DNA of 33,412 nt from Clostridia bacterium (GTDB lineage Bacteria; Bacillota_A; Clostridia; Christensenellales; Aristaeellaceae): assembly GCA_017518705.1 (NCBI GenBank), contig JAFWUC010000037.1:1-33412 (forward strand), written 5' to 3'. This document shows positions 21,989 to 30,541 of the stretch, piece after piece (position 1 is the first letter of the stretch; each line of letters starts with the position of its first letter). Under the pieces are notes generated by a model. The model was not told the DNA's origin. It did no database searches and was given only the letters and a program-made list of their open reading frames with translations. Position numbers and translations under genes: made by a program.

Positions 21989-23239
21989 ATGTTTTCAATG
22001 GCGAACAATATAGAACTGGTGCGCAGGACCGATCCGGAGATCGCCGAAGTGCTTGAAAAAGAGCTGACCCGGCAAAGGCAGCACATAGAGCTTATCGCTT
22101 CCGAGAACTTCGTCAGCGAGGCGGTGCTGGCCGCCATGGGTTCGCACCTTACCAACAAGTACGCCGAAGGCTATCCCGGAAAGCGCTATTACGGCGGCTG
22201 CGACTGGGTGGACGCCGCGGAGCGCATAGCGATAGAACGGGCCTGCAAACTGTTCGTCGCCGAGCACGCCAACGTTCAGCCCCACGCAGGCGCGCAGGCG
22301 AACCTGGCCGTGTACCAGGCGCTGCTGAACCCAGGCGACACGATCCTGGGAATGAACCTCGCCCACGGCGGGCATCTGACCCACGGTAGTCCCGTGAACC
22401 TGTCGGGCAAGCTGTACAACATATTGTCTTACGGCGTGGACAAAGAGACCGAGACCATCGACTACGACGAAGTCCGCCGCCTGGCTCTGGAACACAGGCC
22501 CCGCCTGATAGTCGCGGGCGCCAGCGCCTATTCAAGGATAATAGATTTCCCCCGTTTCCGCGAGATCGCCGACGAATGCGGCGCCATGTTCATGGTGGAT
22601 ATGGCGCACATCGCGGGCCTGGTCGCGGCGGGCGAGCATCCCTCCCCCGTGCCATACGCGGACGTGGTCACCACTACCACCCACAAGACCCTGCGCGGCC
22701 CCCGCGGCGGCATGATCCTCTGCCGTGAAAAGTATGCCAAGGCCATCGACAAGGCGATATTCCCCGGTTCCCAGGGCGGACCGCTCATGCACGTGATCGC
22801 CGCCAAAGCCGTGTGCTTCAAGGAAGCCATGCAGCCCGAATTCGCCGTATATCAGCACCGGATCGTGCTGAACGCGAAAGCCCTGGCCGCCACGCTGACG
22901 CAGCGCGGGCTGAGGCTCGTTTCCGGCGGCACCGACAACCACCTTATGCTCATCAACTTAAGCGGCACCGGCATCACGGGCAAGGAGCTGGAGGAAATGC
23001 TGGGCCGGGTCCGTATCACCGCCAACAAAAACGCAGTCCCCTTCGACACCCTCAAGCCCACCGTGACCAGCGGGCTCAGGGTCGGAACTCCCGCGGTCAC
23101 CACCCGCGGCATGAGGGAAGATGAGATGGCCGAGATCGGGAACATCATTGCGGACGTGGCTCAGAACGGCGAAGCTGCACTGCCGGACGCGGAAAAGAAA
23201 GTCATTTCCCTGTGCGCCCGTTTCCCCATGTACGAATAA
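21989..23239 (+). CDS. glyA: Serine hydroxymethyltransferase
   Basis: This PLP enzyme interconverts serine and glycine while loading one-carbon units on tetrahydrofolate, in the cytoplasm. Of three close ATGs, 21989 is best placed, 8 bases after GGAGGT, and gives [18 protein letters not shown], 416 aa, the usual length. Hallmarks are [10 protein letters not shown] (34-43), [14 protein letters not shown] (57-70), [13 protein letters not shown] (93-105), MVDMAHIAG with D204 and H207 holding PLP, and [14 protein letters not shown], where K233 forms the internal aldimine. All are intact. It has its own promoter and a structured leader, and ends at the strong terminator shared with the convergent purA-purB operon. 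Glycine and formyl-THF from this step feed purine synthesis, which matches its neighbours. Confidence 0.97.
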   Translation: MFSMANNIELVRRTDPEIAEVLEKELTRQRQHIELIASENFVSEAVLAAMGSHLTNKYAEGYPGKRYYGGCDWVDAAERIAIERACKLFVAEHANVQPHAGAQANLAVYQALLNPGDTILGMNLAHGGHLTHGSPVNLSGKLYNILSYGVDKETETIDYDEVRRLALEHRPRLIVAGASAYSRIIDFPRFREIADECGAMFMVDMAHIAGLVAAGEHPSPVPYADVVTTTTHKTLRGPRGGMILCREKYAKAIDKAIFPGSQGGPLMHVIAAKAVCFKEAMQPEFAVYQHRIVLNAKALAATLTQRGLRLVSGGTDNHLMLINLSGTGITGKELEEMLGRVRITANKNAVPFDTLKPTVTSGLRVGTPAVTTRGMREDEMAEIGNIIADVAQNGEAALPDAEKKVISLCARFPMYE

Positions 23240-23273
23240 GCGTCCTTTGATCGACAGATAGTACAAAAACGAA

Positions 23274-23312
23274 GCCGCCGGCATCCCAAACGGGATACCG
23301 GCGGCGCTTTTA
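23274..23312. terminator. Terminator between glyA and purB
   Basis: GCCGCCGG (23274-23281) pairs with CCGGCGGC (23298-23305), with an inner ATCCC/GGGAT helix, then TTTT. On the minus strand a GTTTTTG tract follows, so it can serve both converging transcripts. Confidence 0.85.
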
Positions 23313-23339
23313 TGCCGAGGCTGTGCCCGATACGGTCCG

Positions 23340-24764
23340 TCAGACCTCCGGATCGGTATCCGTGGACATGACGTTCTCCAGTATCGGCGAAAGCTTTTCG
23401 AGGAATGCCGAGACCTGCTCCGGGCACCTGCCCGTGTAGTTTTCCGGCAGCAGGTTCTGCCTTAACTCTTCCTCGTTCATGCAGAACCCGGGCGCATTCG
23501 CAAGCCGTTCAAGCAGATCGCAGTGCCCGCCCGCGTTCATGTTCTCCACCGCTTCCATGGAGCATCTGCGGATGATCTCGTGGGTCTGCTGCCTGTCGCC
23601 GCCCCTTTTGACCGCCTCCATCAGCAGGTCTTCGGTAGCGATGAATGGCATATAGTCCATAACGCTCTTTTCGATTATCTTTTCGTTGACTTTCAGGCCT
23701 TTGGTGATCGTTTTCGCAAGGCGCAGCACCGCGTCCGCGCACAGGAAGCCTTCAGGCATGGATATACGGCGGTTGGCAGAGTCGTCCAGCGTTCTTTCCA
23801 GCCACTGAGCCGAGGCGGTCATGGGCGCGTTCATGGAATTGGCCATTATGTACCTTGCCAGGGAGCAGATGCGTTCGCAGTACACCGGGTTGCGCTTGTA
23901 TGCCATGGCGGAAGAGCCTACCTGCTCGTCTCCGAACGGTTCCGTGATCTGCCGGTCGTGCTGCAGAAGCCGGATGTCCTGAGCCATGCGGTAGCAGCTC
24001 TGGGCGACGGATGACAGTGCGTTCATGATAAGGCTGTCCATCTTCCGGGGATAGGTCTGCCCGCAAATGTCGAAGCAGGACCCGAACCCGAATTCGCCCG
24101 CTATCATCTTGTTCAGCCGGTCGACCTTTTCCCTGTCGCCCTCGAACAGGTCTATGAAGCTGGCTTCGGTGCCCGTGGCGCCCCGGCAGCCCAAAAACCT
24201 GACGTTTTCGATCACCCGGTCTATCTCGCACTTGTCGAACCACAGATCCTGCAGCCACATGGATGCGCGCTTGCCCAGCGTGACGAGCTGGGCGGGCTGG
24301 AAGTGGGTATATCCCAGCACCGGCAGCGATTTGTATCTGTCCGCGAACACGGCAAGGTTTTTCATCAGCTGCAGCAGCTGTTCTCTTATATATTTGAGCG
24401 CGTCGCGGTACAGGATCAGGTCCGCGTTGTCGGTGACATAGCAGCTGGTAGCCCCCAGGTGGATGATCCCGGCTGCCAGTGGCGCCGCCTTTCCGAAGGC
24501 GTATATGTGCGCCATCACGTCATGCTTGACTTCCCTCTCCCTTTGGCGCACGCAGTCATAGTCGATATCCCCGATATGCGCGCTCATATCGTCTATCTGT
24601 TCCTGCGTGATGGGCAGCCCCAGGGCGGATTCGGCTTTCGCCAGCGCCGTCCAGAGCCGGCGCCAGGTCTGATACCTGCTGTCCTGCGAGAACAGCCTGA
24701 GCATATACTCCGACGCGTAACGGGAGGCTAAGGGGGATTCATATCTGTCCGTCATATCTATCAC
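23340..24764 (-). CDS. purB: Adenylosuccinate lyase
   Basis: A member of the fumarase/aspartase superfamily that splits adenylosuccinate to AMP and SAICAR to AICAR, both with fumarate release, in purine synthesis. The 474-aa product has the three superfamily blocks: KHDVMAH (80-86), the TS..VTDNAD..L region (106-117) with YTHFQPAQ (152-159, catalytic His), and the mobile signature loop GSSAMAYKRNP (283-293) with catalytic serine. The start is uncertain: a GTG at 24764 lies 7 bases after an AGG inside the purA end, and an ATG follows at 24755 (MTDRYESPLASRY). Only 4 bases separate it from purA, so the two are co-transcribed and probably translationally coupled. Length and motifs are those of the eukaryote-like/clostridial PurB group. 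Confidence 0.96.
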   Translation of the reverse strand: MIDMTDRYESPLASRYASEYMLRLFSQDSRYQTWRRLWTALAKAESALGLPITQEQIDDMSAHIGDIDYDCVRQREREVKHDVMAHIYAFGKAAPLAAGIIHLGATSCYVTDNADLILYRDALKYIREQLLQLMKNLAVFADRYKSLPVLGYTHFQPAQLVTLGKRASMWLQDLWFDKCEIDRVIENVRFLGCRGATGTEASFIDLFEGDREKVDRLNKMIAGEFGFGSCFDICGQTYPRKMDSLIMNALSSVAQSCYRMAQDIRLLQHDRQITEPFGDEQVGSSAMAYKRNPVYCERICSLARYIMANSMNAPMTASAQWLERTLDDSANRRISMPEGFLCADAVLRLAKTITKGLKVNEKIIEKSVMDYMPFIATEDLLMEAVKRGGDRQQTHEIIRRCSMEAVENMNAGGHCDLLERLANAPGFCMNEEELRQNLLPENYTGRCPEQVSAFLEKLSPILENVMSTDTDPEV

Positions 24765-24768
24765 CGTT

Positions 24769-26043
24769 TTACCTGATAATTATGCTGTCGCGCTCCGCGC
24801 CCACGGAAATGTATTTGATCGGGCAGCCGATGGCATTCTCTATGAAGCTCACGTAATCCTGCGCCGCTTTGGGCAGGTCTTCCCATCTGCGCGCCCCCGA
24901 GATATCGCACTGCCAGCCTTCGAGGTATTCGATAACGGGCTGGGCGTCTGCCAGCGCGGCGGGGAACGGGAACCTGTCCGTATTTTGGCCGTCAACGCTG
25001 TAAGCGGTGCAGACCGGGATGGTCTTCATATAGCTCAGCACGTCCAGCTTGGTCAGGGCTATCATGGTGGCCTGCTGCATCTGCACGCCGTATCCCGTGG
25101 CTACCGTGTCAAAAGCGCCTACCCGGCGGGGACGCCCGGTCTTGGCGCCGTACTCCGCGCCGGCAGAACGCAGTTCGTCGGCCGCTTCGCCGAACATCTC
25201 GCTTACGAAGGGGCCTTCTCCCACGCAGGTGGAATACGCTTTTACCACGCCCACCACCTCGTCGATCTTCGCCGCCGGGCAGCCGGAACCTATGGGCGCG
25301 TAGGCGGCCAGGGTGTTGGAGGAAGTGGTGTACGGGTAAATGCCCATATCCAGATCCCTCAGCGCGCCGAGCTGGGCCTCAAACAGTATGGACTTGCCGC
25401 TTGCCTGCGCGTCTGAAAGCAGGCTGTCGGTGTCGCACAGGAAGGGCTTGAGCCTGTCGCAGCAGTTTTCTTTCCATTCCCTGATCTTCTCCATGGTGTA
25501 CGGTTCGGCGCCGTAAACGCCCGTGAGCGTCAGGTTCTTCCACTTCATGAGCTCGTTCAAGTGCTCTTCAAGCGCTTCCGGGTAAAGCAGTTCGCCCGCG
25601 AGCACGGTCTTCTTTGCGAACTTGTCGGAATAAAACGGCGCTATGCCCTGCTTGGTGGAGCCGTACTTCTTGTCCGCCAGCCGCGCTTCTTCCAGCGCGT
25701 CAAGCTCCCGGTGCCAAGGCATGAGCAGCGAAGCGCGCCGGCTTATCTTCAGGTTGTCCGGCGTGACATTCACGCCCCGGGCAGCCAGCGTGTCTATCTC
25801 GGCAAACAGGTTCTCGGGGTCGAGCGCCACGCCGTTGCCAAGCACGTTGATCACGCCGCTTCTGAAAACGCCCGACGGAAGCAGATGCAGCGCGAATTTG
25901 CCTTTATCGTTTATCACGGTATGCCCCGCATTGCCGCCGCCCTGATACCTTACCACGTAATCATAGCGTTCCGTCAGCAGGTCCACCATGCGTCCCTTGC
26001 CTTCGTCGCCCCAGTTTATGCCAACTACCGCGCAGTTTCCCAT
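24769..26043 (-). CDS. purA: Adenylosuccinate synthetase
   Basis: This enzyme makes adenylosuccinate from IMP, aspartate and GTP, the first committed step to AMP; PurB acts next. The 424-aa chain has the full set of motifs: GINWGDEGKG (8-17, phosphate loop with the catalytic Asp), YQGGGNAGHT (34-43), GSTKQGIAP (about 127-135), the GAQLGALRDLDMG-like nucleotide segment, and FDTVATGYGVQMQQ and TKLDVLS near the GTP-specificity end. Length is typical. The ATG at 26043 is preceded by AAAGGA with a 7-base spacer. It leads the purA-purB operon behind a consensus promoter about 85 bases upstream. Placing purA and purB together, convergent with glyA, makes this a small purine and one-carbon housekeeping segment between two carbohydrate blocks. 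Confidence 0.97.
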   Translation of the reverse strand: MGNCAVVGINWGDEGKGRMVDLLTERYDYVVRYQGGGNAGHTVINDKGKFALHLLPSGVFRSGVINVLGNGVALDPENLFAEIDTLAARGVNVTPDNLKISRRASLLMPWHRELDALEEARLADKKYGSTKQGIAPFYSDKFAKKTVLAGELLYPEALEEHLNELMKWKNLTLTGVYGAEPYTMEKIREWKENCCDRLKPFLCDTDSLLSDAQASGKSILFEAQLGALRDLDMGIYPYTTSSNTLAAYAPIGSGCPAAKIDEVVGVVKAYSTCVGEGPFVSEMFGEAADELRSAGAEYGAKTGRPRRVGAFDTVATGYGVQMQQATMIALTKLDVLSYMKTIPVCTAYSVDGQNTDRFPFPAALADAQPVIEYLEGWQCDISGARRWEDLPKAAQDYVSFIENAIGCPIKYISVGAERDSIIIR

Positions 26044-26126
26044 TATCTTATCCTTTCAGTCTTATATTGCAAACAAAAACGGCAAGGCGAGCCGCGTGAA
26101 CTGACCCCCTTGCTTAATCTGCCAAA

Positions 26127-26155
26127 ATACTACTCCCATGTGCCGCCCATGTCAA
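26127..26155 (-). promoter_or_regulatory. Promoter of the purA-purB operon
   Basis: Consensus -35 TTGACA (26155-26150), 17-base spacer, -10 TAGTAT (26132-26127). The leader (about 26120-26044) contains a GCAAGG...CCTTGC hairpin followed by CGTTTTTG, which could be a weak attenuator. The loop is 20+ bases, so I do not call it a terminator. The other half of the 273-base gap (26156-26316) shows nothing. Confidence 0.65.
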
Positions 26156-26316
26156 GAGAAAACCGCCAGTCTTAACCAAATACTTGCATAGAGCCGCAGC
26201 TTCCGTCCGCGAAAAACCTTGCCTGCAGCCCGGTCCTTCACTCGTCACGGAGCATGACAAAGCCAACAATACGGCAAACGGCGGCGGCATTTCGGACCTG
26301 CGGGTCGGGGTTCAGA

Positions 26317-27642
26317 TCACCTTTTCGGGAGTATCCGGGGTCTTGCTTCTCCCGCCTCTTCCATTTTGCGCAGCAGCAAGGCTTTCATTTCTTCCCGCAC
26401 CGCGGCGCAGTTTTCGTCCGAGACCAGGTTGTTCAGCTCATTCGGGTCGTGCTCCAGGTCGTACAGGAACTCCTCTTCATACACGTCGCTGTCCATGTCC
26501 CTCCAGCCGTCCTTGCCCGGCGCGCACACCGAATACTTCCATTTGGGCGTGCGCACCGCGCGGCCCACCTGGCTTTCGCTGATCTGCATTAACACCGTGT
26601 CGTCCCACTCTATGGCTTCTCCCCGAACGAGCGCCGCGAGCGGGCGCCCGCCAAAGCCTTCCGGCCTGTCCGCCCCCGCGATGTCCAATATCGTGGCAGG
26701 CAGGTCCATAAGGCTCACCGACTCTTTTACCGTTTTGCTTTCGGTAAAACCCGGGCCCCGGATTATCAGGGGAATGTGGGTGCAGGCGTCATGGCAGGCG
26801 CGCTTATACTCGCTGTTGCGGGTGCGGAAGTGGGAACCGTGGTCGGAAGTGTATATGAACACCGTGTTCTCCCACAGCCCTTTCTCCCTGAGCGCGTCTT
26901 CCAGCCGCCCTACGTTTTCGTCGATCCTGGCGCACTGACCCAGGTAATCCGGGTAGTTTTCTTTCCAGTCGCCCGTTTGGCCCGCCAGATCTCCGGGAGG
27001 GTCAAAATCGGCAAAGCGGCGTTTGCTGCCGTCCGGTCCTTCGTAACGGTCGCGGTCGTTCTGGTGATGGGGGTCCAGCTGGGACACGAACAGGAAAAAG
27101 GGCTGTTTCCCGTCCTGCGCGTGCACGTAATCCACGGCAAAGGCGTTCACGCAGTCTACCCGATAACCGGTAAAGTCCACGCGGCGGTCATCTTTGTCGA
27201 ACATATAGCCGTTATAGCCGTGGGAAGTGAACTCCAGCGCATCCGCCGCCATCCAGTAATCGGAGTATCCGCCCCGCATATCTTCGGGTATCGGTCCGGT
27301 GCGGTGGTTTATGCCCTTGTCGCGGTTTGAGGCCAGGTGCCACTTGCCCACATAGGCGGTCTTGTATCCCGCTTCGTTCAGCGCGTCCGCCAGTGTGGGG
27401 ATGCCGCGCGGCAGTTCTATGTCATTGCGGAAGCAACCCGTCCGGGTGCCCCATCTCCCCGTCTGCAGGCAGGCGCGGGCTGGACCGCACACGGGCAGGT
27501 TGGTAAAAGCGTTCTCAAAACGCACGCCCTCACCCGCGATCCGGTCCAAATTCGGAGTCACGTTCAGCCTCTGCCCGTAACAGCCCAGCGTATCCCAGCG
27601 CTGCTGATCGGTGAAGTAAAACACTATATTCGGTCTGTCCAC
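26317..27642 (-). CDS. Type I (formylglycine) sulfatase
   Basis: The 441-aa protein is a cytoplasmic S1-type sulfatase that hydrolyses a sulfate ester, probably on a sugar. The start NIVFYFTDQQRWDTLGCYG supplies the metal-binding D12 and Q13. The CxPxR activation motif is VCGPARACLQTGR, with C52 to be oxidised to formylglycine, P54 and R56. YVGKWHLA (lysine and histidine near the sulfate), LFVSQLDPHHQND and YTSDHGSHF (second metal site) follow. With cysteine rather than serine, maturation needs an anaerobic SME radical-SAM enzyme or an FGE, which is not in this window. The start is GTG at 27642, with AGAGGG 5 bases upstream. There is no signal peptide, so it acts on imported sugar. The gene follows the secreted-protein gene by 33 bases on the same strand. 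Confidence 0.92.
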   Translation of the reverse strand: MDRPNIVFYFTDQQRWDTLGCYGQRLNVTPNLDRIAGEGVRFENAFTNLPVCGPARACLQTGRWGTRTGCFRNDIELPRGIPTLADALNEAGYKTAYVGKWHLASNRDKGINHRTGPIPEDMRGGYSDYWMAADALEFTSHGYNGYMFDKDDRRVDFTGYRVDCVNAFAVDYVHAQDGKQPFFLFVSQLDPHHQNDRDRYEGPDGSKRRFADFDPPGDLAGQTGDWKENYPDYLGQCARIDENVGRLEDALREKGLWENTVFIYTSDHGSHFRTRNSEYKRACHDACTHIPLIIRGPGFTESKTVKESVSLMDLPATILDIAGADRPEGFGGRPLAALVRGEAIEWDDTVLMQISESQVGRAVRTPKWKYSVCAPGKDGWRDMDSDVYEEEFLYDLEHDPNELNNLVSDENCAAVREEMKALLLRKMEEAGEARPRILPKR

Positions 27643-27675
27643 TTTTTCCCTCTCCCCTGCCGGATCCCGCGGCAG

Positions 27676-29679
27676 CTACTTCACGGCGTTGATAAGTTTG
27701 CAAAGGCTTAAGCACTTAAGGCGCAGGGTCTCGGCTATGAGTTCGCTGCCCGTCAAGCCTTCCGGCGCGGCAGAGAACTCCGTTTCGTCAGCGCCCGCCA
27801 GGAAAGCGAGCCTGCCAAACAGCGCTTCAGCCCTGAGTTTCCTGAAGGATACGGTCTCCTCGCTCATACCGCCGTTTACGGCTTCAAGGTAAGACAGGAA
27901 CATCGCGCGCTCTTCGAGCACGGCGCACTTTGCCGTATCGTCTCCCGCTTCCCACAGCAGGGCGTACAGCTTCTCCGCTTCCGCGATCAGGTATTCCGCC
28001 GTCCCTTCTTCGGAGGGATATTCGGGGACAGCCTCAAGTTTCGTCTTGTCGAAACGTACGGTTTCGGGAGCTTCGGTGTTCCCCGCCTTTGAATGCACGT
28101 GATTGCTGAAGCGGGGAGTGGCGTTCACTTCATTGCCGTAATCAAACATGATGACCGCGCCGTTGACCGCTGTGTCTTTAGCGATCTCGTCGTCGGTGAC
28201 GACGGTGGAATAACTGAACTGCAGAGTCCCGCCCTGCGCGAAAGAGCCGACCGAAGCGATGGGCTCGAAGCCCGCGAGGCTGTCGTACACGGCGACGTTG
28301 AATACGTCGCTGCCGGTTTCGTTGGTGAGGGTGATGACGTAGTCTATGGTCTCGCCAAGTTCATAGTACTCGCCGTTTGCGGGAGCGTGGGCTTCGGTCT
28401 TCATCGCCTTGATGCCCAGTGGCTCTCCGACGGCGTCTTCTCGGGGAATATAAACGGTGAACGTGCACTCGTTGCTGTGGCACAGCGCACTGCCGGCGTC
28501 GATCGCGTCTTTAACGCTCATATCCTTGGCTTTTGTGTTCGCGTCATACCCATCGTATACGACGGATATCACGGCGTAAGCCGAATGGAGAGGATCTTCG
28601 GGCGTTTCTATCAGATAGGAGTCATAGATGTCGTCCAGAATGCTGTCCCAGCTGTAAAATATTTCTTCCACATCGTAACTGCGCTCAAACACCTGCGTTT
28701 CCGCCGCTTTCAGGCATGCCGGATTATAATATGTTTTCACTTTCCCGGTGTCGCCGTTGAACCAGAAACGCGAATTGACGGTCAGAGGAATATTCCCCGT
28801 ATTTGTAACGGTCTCCGCAGTATTTACGCGGGTATACTCCCATTCGCCGTCGTAAATCGTGGAAAACGAATACGGACTGCCGGCTTCGACTGCCAGTGTG
28901 AGCGAGGGTTTCGGGTCTGTCAGACCGGCAGAATACATGTTTGTGAACACGGTCAGGCTGCCGTCATTTTCAATGCCCGTCAGCTTGTAGACTTCCGGCA
29001 GCTCTTCTGTATGTTCGCTCCACGAGTACGTGATCCCGGCGCCCGATCCGTCAAAGCAGGGCAGGTCCGTTACGGTATATGTCCAGCCGTTGCCGCCGGT
29101 CAACGTGACTTGTGTGATCTCTTTATCTTTTCCGGACGGATGCCTGATGAAGTCCGCCCTGACCTCGGACGGGCGGAGCCCCGCCTTATCGTCTTCGTCG
29201 TCCCAGACTATTTTCAGCGTGCTGTAGGTTTTGCCGCCGTTTTTATCCTTTGCGGGCAGCGTTTCAGTTTTGGTGTGGGATGGGTCGCGCAGGCAGGTGT
29301 AGGTGACTTCGCCCTCCTCGGTCCCGGTGGGCTCTTTGGTGATAACGCCCCCGTCCCAGTCGTGACCCAGAGGCGCGTCGTTGCCCGTATCGGAATGCGC
29401 GCCGCAGCGGGCGCACACCCAGTAAAACACGCCGTAATGGATGCAGTCAGCATGGCCCGTGTACACCTTCGTCGCCCATTCGTGGCCCAGCGCGTGCAGG
29501 CTTTCGGTTTTCCGCGCCCCGCAGGCACAGCTATGGGTGACATAGCCGCCCAAGGTGCAGGTGGGGTCCATGCGGCTGACTTCCTTCCACACATGGGTGT
29601 GGGGTCCGTCCGCAAGGGCTGACGGCAAAAGGCTCGTGAGCATCATAAGCGTGAGCGCGAACGCAAAAAACCGTTTCAT
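27676..29679 (-). CDS. Secreted protein with Cys/His repeats and Cna-B-like domain
   Basis: The start is taken at the ATG at 29679, where a signal peptide begins (MKRFFAFALTLMMLTS..., cleavage expected after ALA at residue 23); AGGAGG is 11 bases upstream. The 667-aa product then has three repeats of the clostridial HxW type with CxCG or CxxC pairs (about 28-142: HTHVWKE, CACGARK, LGHEWA, CARCGAH, LGHDWDGG). A Cna-B-like region (about 150-240) carries KIVWDDEDDKAGLRP and GWTYTVTDLPCFDG. Beta-rich parts follow with a DUF11-like segment (ALGITNEKM-type region near 400-510), and then a helical C-terminus. No LPxTG anchor or membrane anchor is seen, so it should be released or held non-covalently. 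The function is unknown; adhesion or wall binding is the usual guess for such domains. Confidence 0.75.
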   Translation of the reverse strand: MKRFFAFALTLMMLTSLLPSALADGPHTHVWKEVSRMDPTCTLGGYVTHSCACGARKTESLHALGHEWATKVYTGHADCIHYGVFYWVCARCGAHSDTGNDAPLGHDWDGGVITKEPTGTEEGEVTYTCLRDPSHTKTETLPAKDKNGGKTYSTLKIVWDDEDDKAGLRPSEVRADFIRHPSGKDKEITQVTLTGGNGWTYTVTDLPCFDGSGAGITYSWSEHTEELPEVYKLTGIENDGSLTVFTNMYSAGLTDPKPSLTLAVEAGSPYSFSTIYDGEWEYTRVNTAETVTNTGNIPLTVNSRFWFNGDTGKVKTYYNPACLKAAETQVFERSYDVEEIFYSWDSILDDIYDSYLIETPEDPLHSAYAVISVVYDGYDANTKAKDMSVKDAIDAGSALCHSNECTFTVYIPREDAVGEPLGIKAMKTEAHAPANGEYYELGETIDYVITLTNETGSDVFNVAVYDSLAGFEPIASVGSFAQGGTLQFSYSTVVTDDEIAKDTAVNGAVIMFDYGNEVNATPRFSNHVHSKAGNTEAPETVRFDKTKLEAVPEYPSEEGTAEYLIAEAEKLYALLWEAGDDTAKCAVLEERAMFLSYLEAVNGGMSEETVSFRKLRAEALFGRLAFLAGADETEFSAAPEGLTGSELIAETLRLKCLSLCKLINAVK

Positions 29680-29770
29680 GGCAGTTTGGGCCTCCTTTGT
29701 GAATGTTTTACGCATATGTTTCGTCACAGATCGGAACGCCGTTTCCCCGGTCGTCCGTATCGAGCCAAAC

Positions 29771-30535
29771 TCAGTCCCCGCCCGACAGAAACCCCATGTA
29801 CTCGTCGAACACGTTGAACAGCATATCCCCAGAGCACATTGGGAGGATGGACCCGCTTGCGCCGATAGGCACGAACTCGAACAATTCCCTCGCCCCGGTC
29901 AGCACCAGCGCGGGGATCACCTCGTACTCCGGGCCAAACACGATCTCCAGATACGGCACGTATTTCGCCGCCTGCAGGACTTCCTCCGGCTCCTCCCTGT
30001 CCTTCATTTTGAATTCCAAAGAGAAGACCCGGTTTTCCGTGATCACCAGCACGTCGGCATATATGCGCACATGGCGCGCCCGTTTGAGCCGGAATTCGAA
30101 AGCCAGCTCCCAGTCAAGGCAGCTCTCCCCCAGCATGGACCTGAGGTCCGAAAACAGTCCCGTCATCTGCTGCCTGCAGTCCCTGAAGGAATGGTACAGC
30201 CCCCGGGTGTCGTTTAGGCTGCGCCCTATCCTCTGGCAGCCTTCCGTAAGGCGCTCAAGCCATTCATCTTCGCCAAGCTCCAGAAACTCGTTTACCGTGC
30301 CGTAATAGCCCGAATACTCGTACAGACCCGTATGCAGCCTTTCCTGACGGATGATGCCGTGCCACCTGTAGGCTCTGTCCTGGTAGCACAGTTCCTTGAG
30401 CAAAGGCGACGAAAACAGCACCCGGTTCACCGTACTCCTGTCAAGATCCAGGCTTTCCGCGATCTCCCTGGCCTTAAGCCCGTTTTTCCGGCTTATCAGC
30501 GCGCATATCCGTCTTTCAAGCTGTTCCGAGTCCAT
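29771..30535 (-). CDS. Winged-helix plus RecB-type PD-(D/E)XK nuclease-like protein
   Basis: The 254-aa product starts with a winged helix-turn-helix (about 1-60: GLKAREIAESLDLDRSTVNRVL, then YRWHG). A linker follows (about 61-135). The C-terminal domain (about 140-250) has a nuclease core: acidic residues near E145/E147, D161 in YADVLVI, E174-F-K176 in FSLEFK, and Q188-x3-Y192 in QAAKY. D...ExK...QxxxY is the RecB-family PD-(D/E)XK pattern. The predicted activity is Mg-dependent DNA (or RNA) cleavage or binding, possibly site-directed by the HTH. Start at the ATG at 30535, 6 bases after the GH116 stop (AGGA near by), so it is part of the GH116 transcript, an odd place for a nuclease. Catalytic activity is inferred only from motif spacing. 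Confidence 0.65.
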   Translation of the reverse strand: MDSEQLERRICALISRKNGLKAREIAESLDLDRSTVNRVLFSSPLLKELCYQDRAYRWHGIIRQERLHTGLYEYSGYYGTVNEFLELGEDEWLERLTEGCQRIGRSLNDTRGLYHSFRDCRQQMTGLFSDLRSMLGESCLDWELAFEFRLKRARHVRIYADVLVITENRVFSLEFKMKDREEPEEVLQAAKYVPYLEIVFGPEYEVIPALVLTGARELFEFVPIGASGSILPMCSGDMLFNVFDEYMGFLSGGD

Positions 30536-30541
30536 ATCGTC

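Noticed and set aside
26044..26113. Possible attenuator in the purA leader
   Set aside because: Only a 6-bp stem with a loop of over 20 bases before CGTTTTTG, and no competing antiterminator was found; noted with the promoter but not called.
27676..27760. Sortase anchor at the C-terminus of the secreted protein
   Set aside because: The end is a helical, Leu/Glu-rich stretch without LPxTG, hydrophobic anchor or positive tail.
28093..29622. 509-codon frame antisense to the secreted-protein gene
   Set aside because: It is a by-product of GC-rich codon use; the minus strand has a signal peptide and recognised domains.
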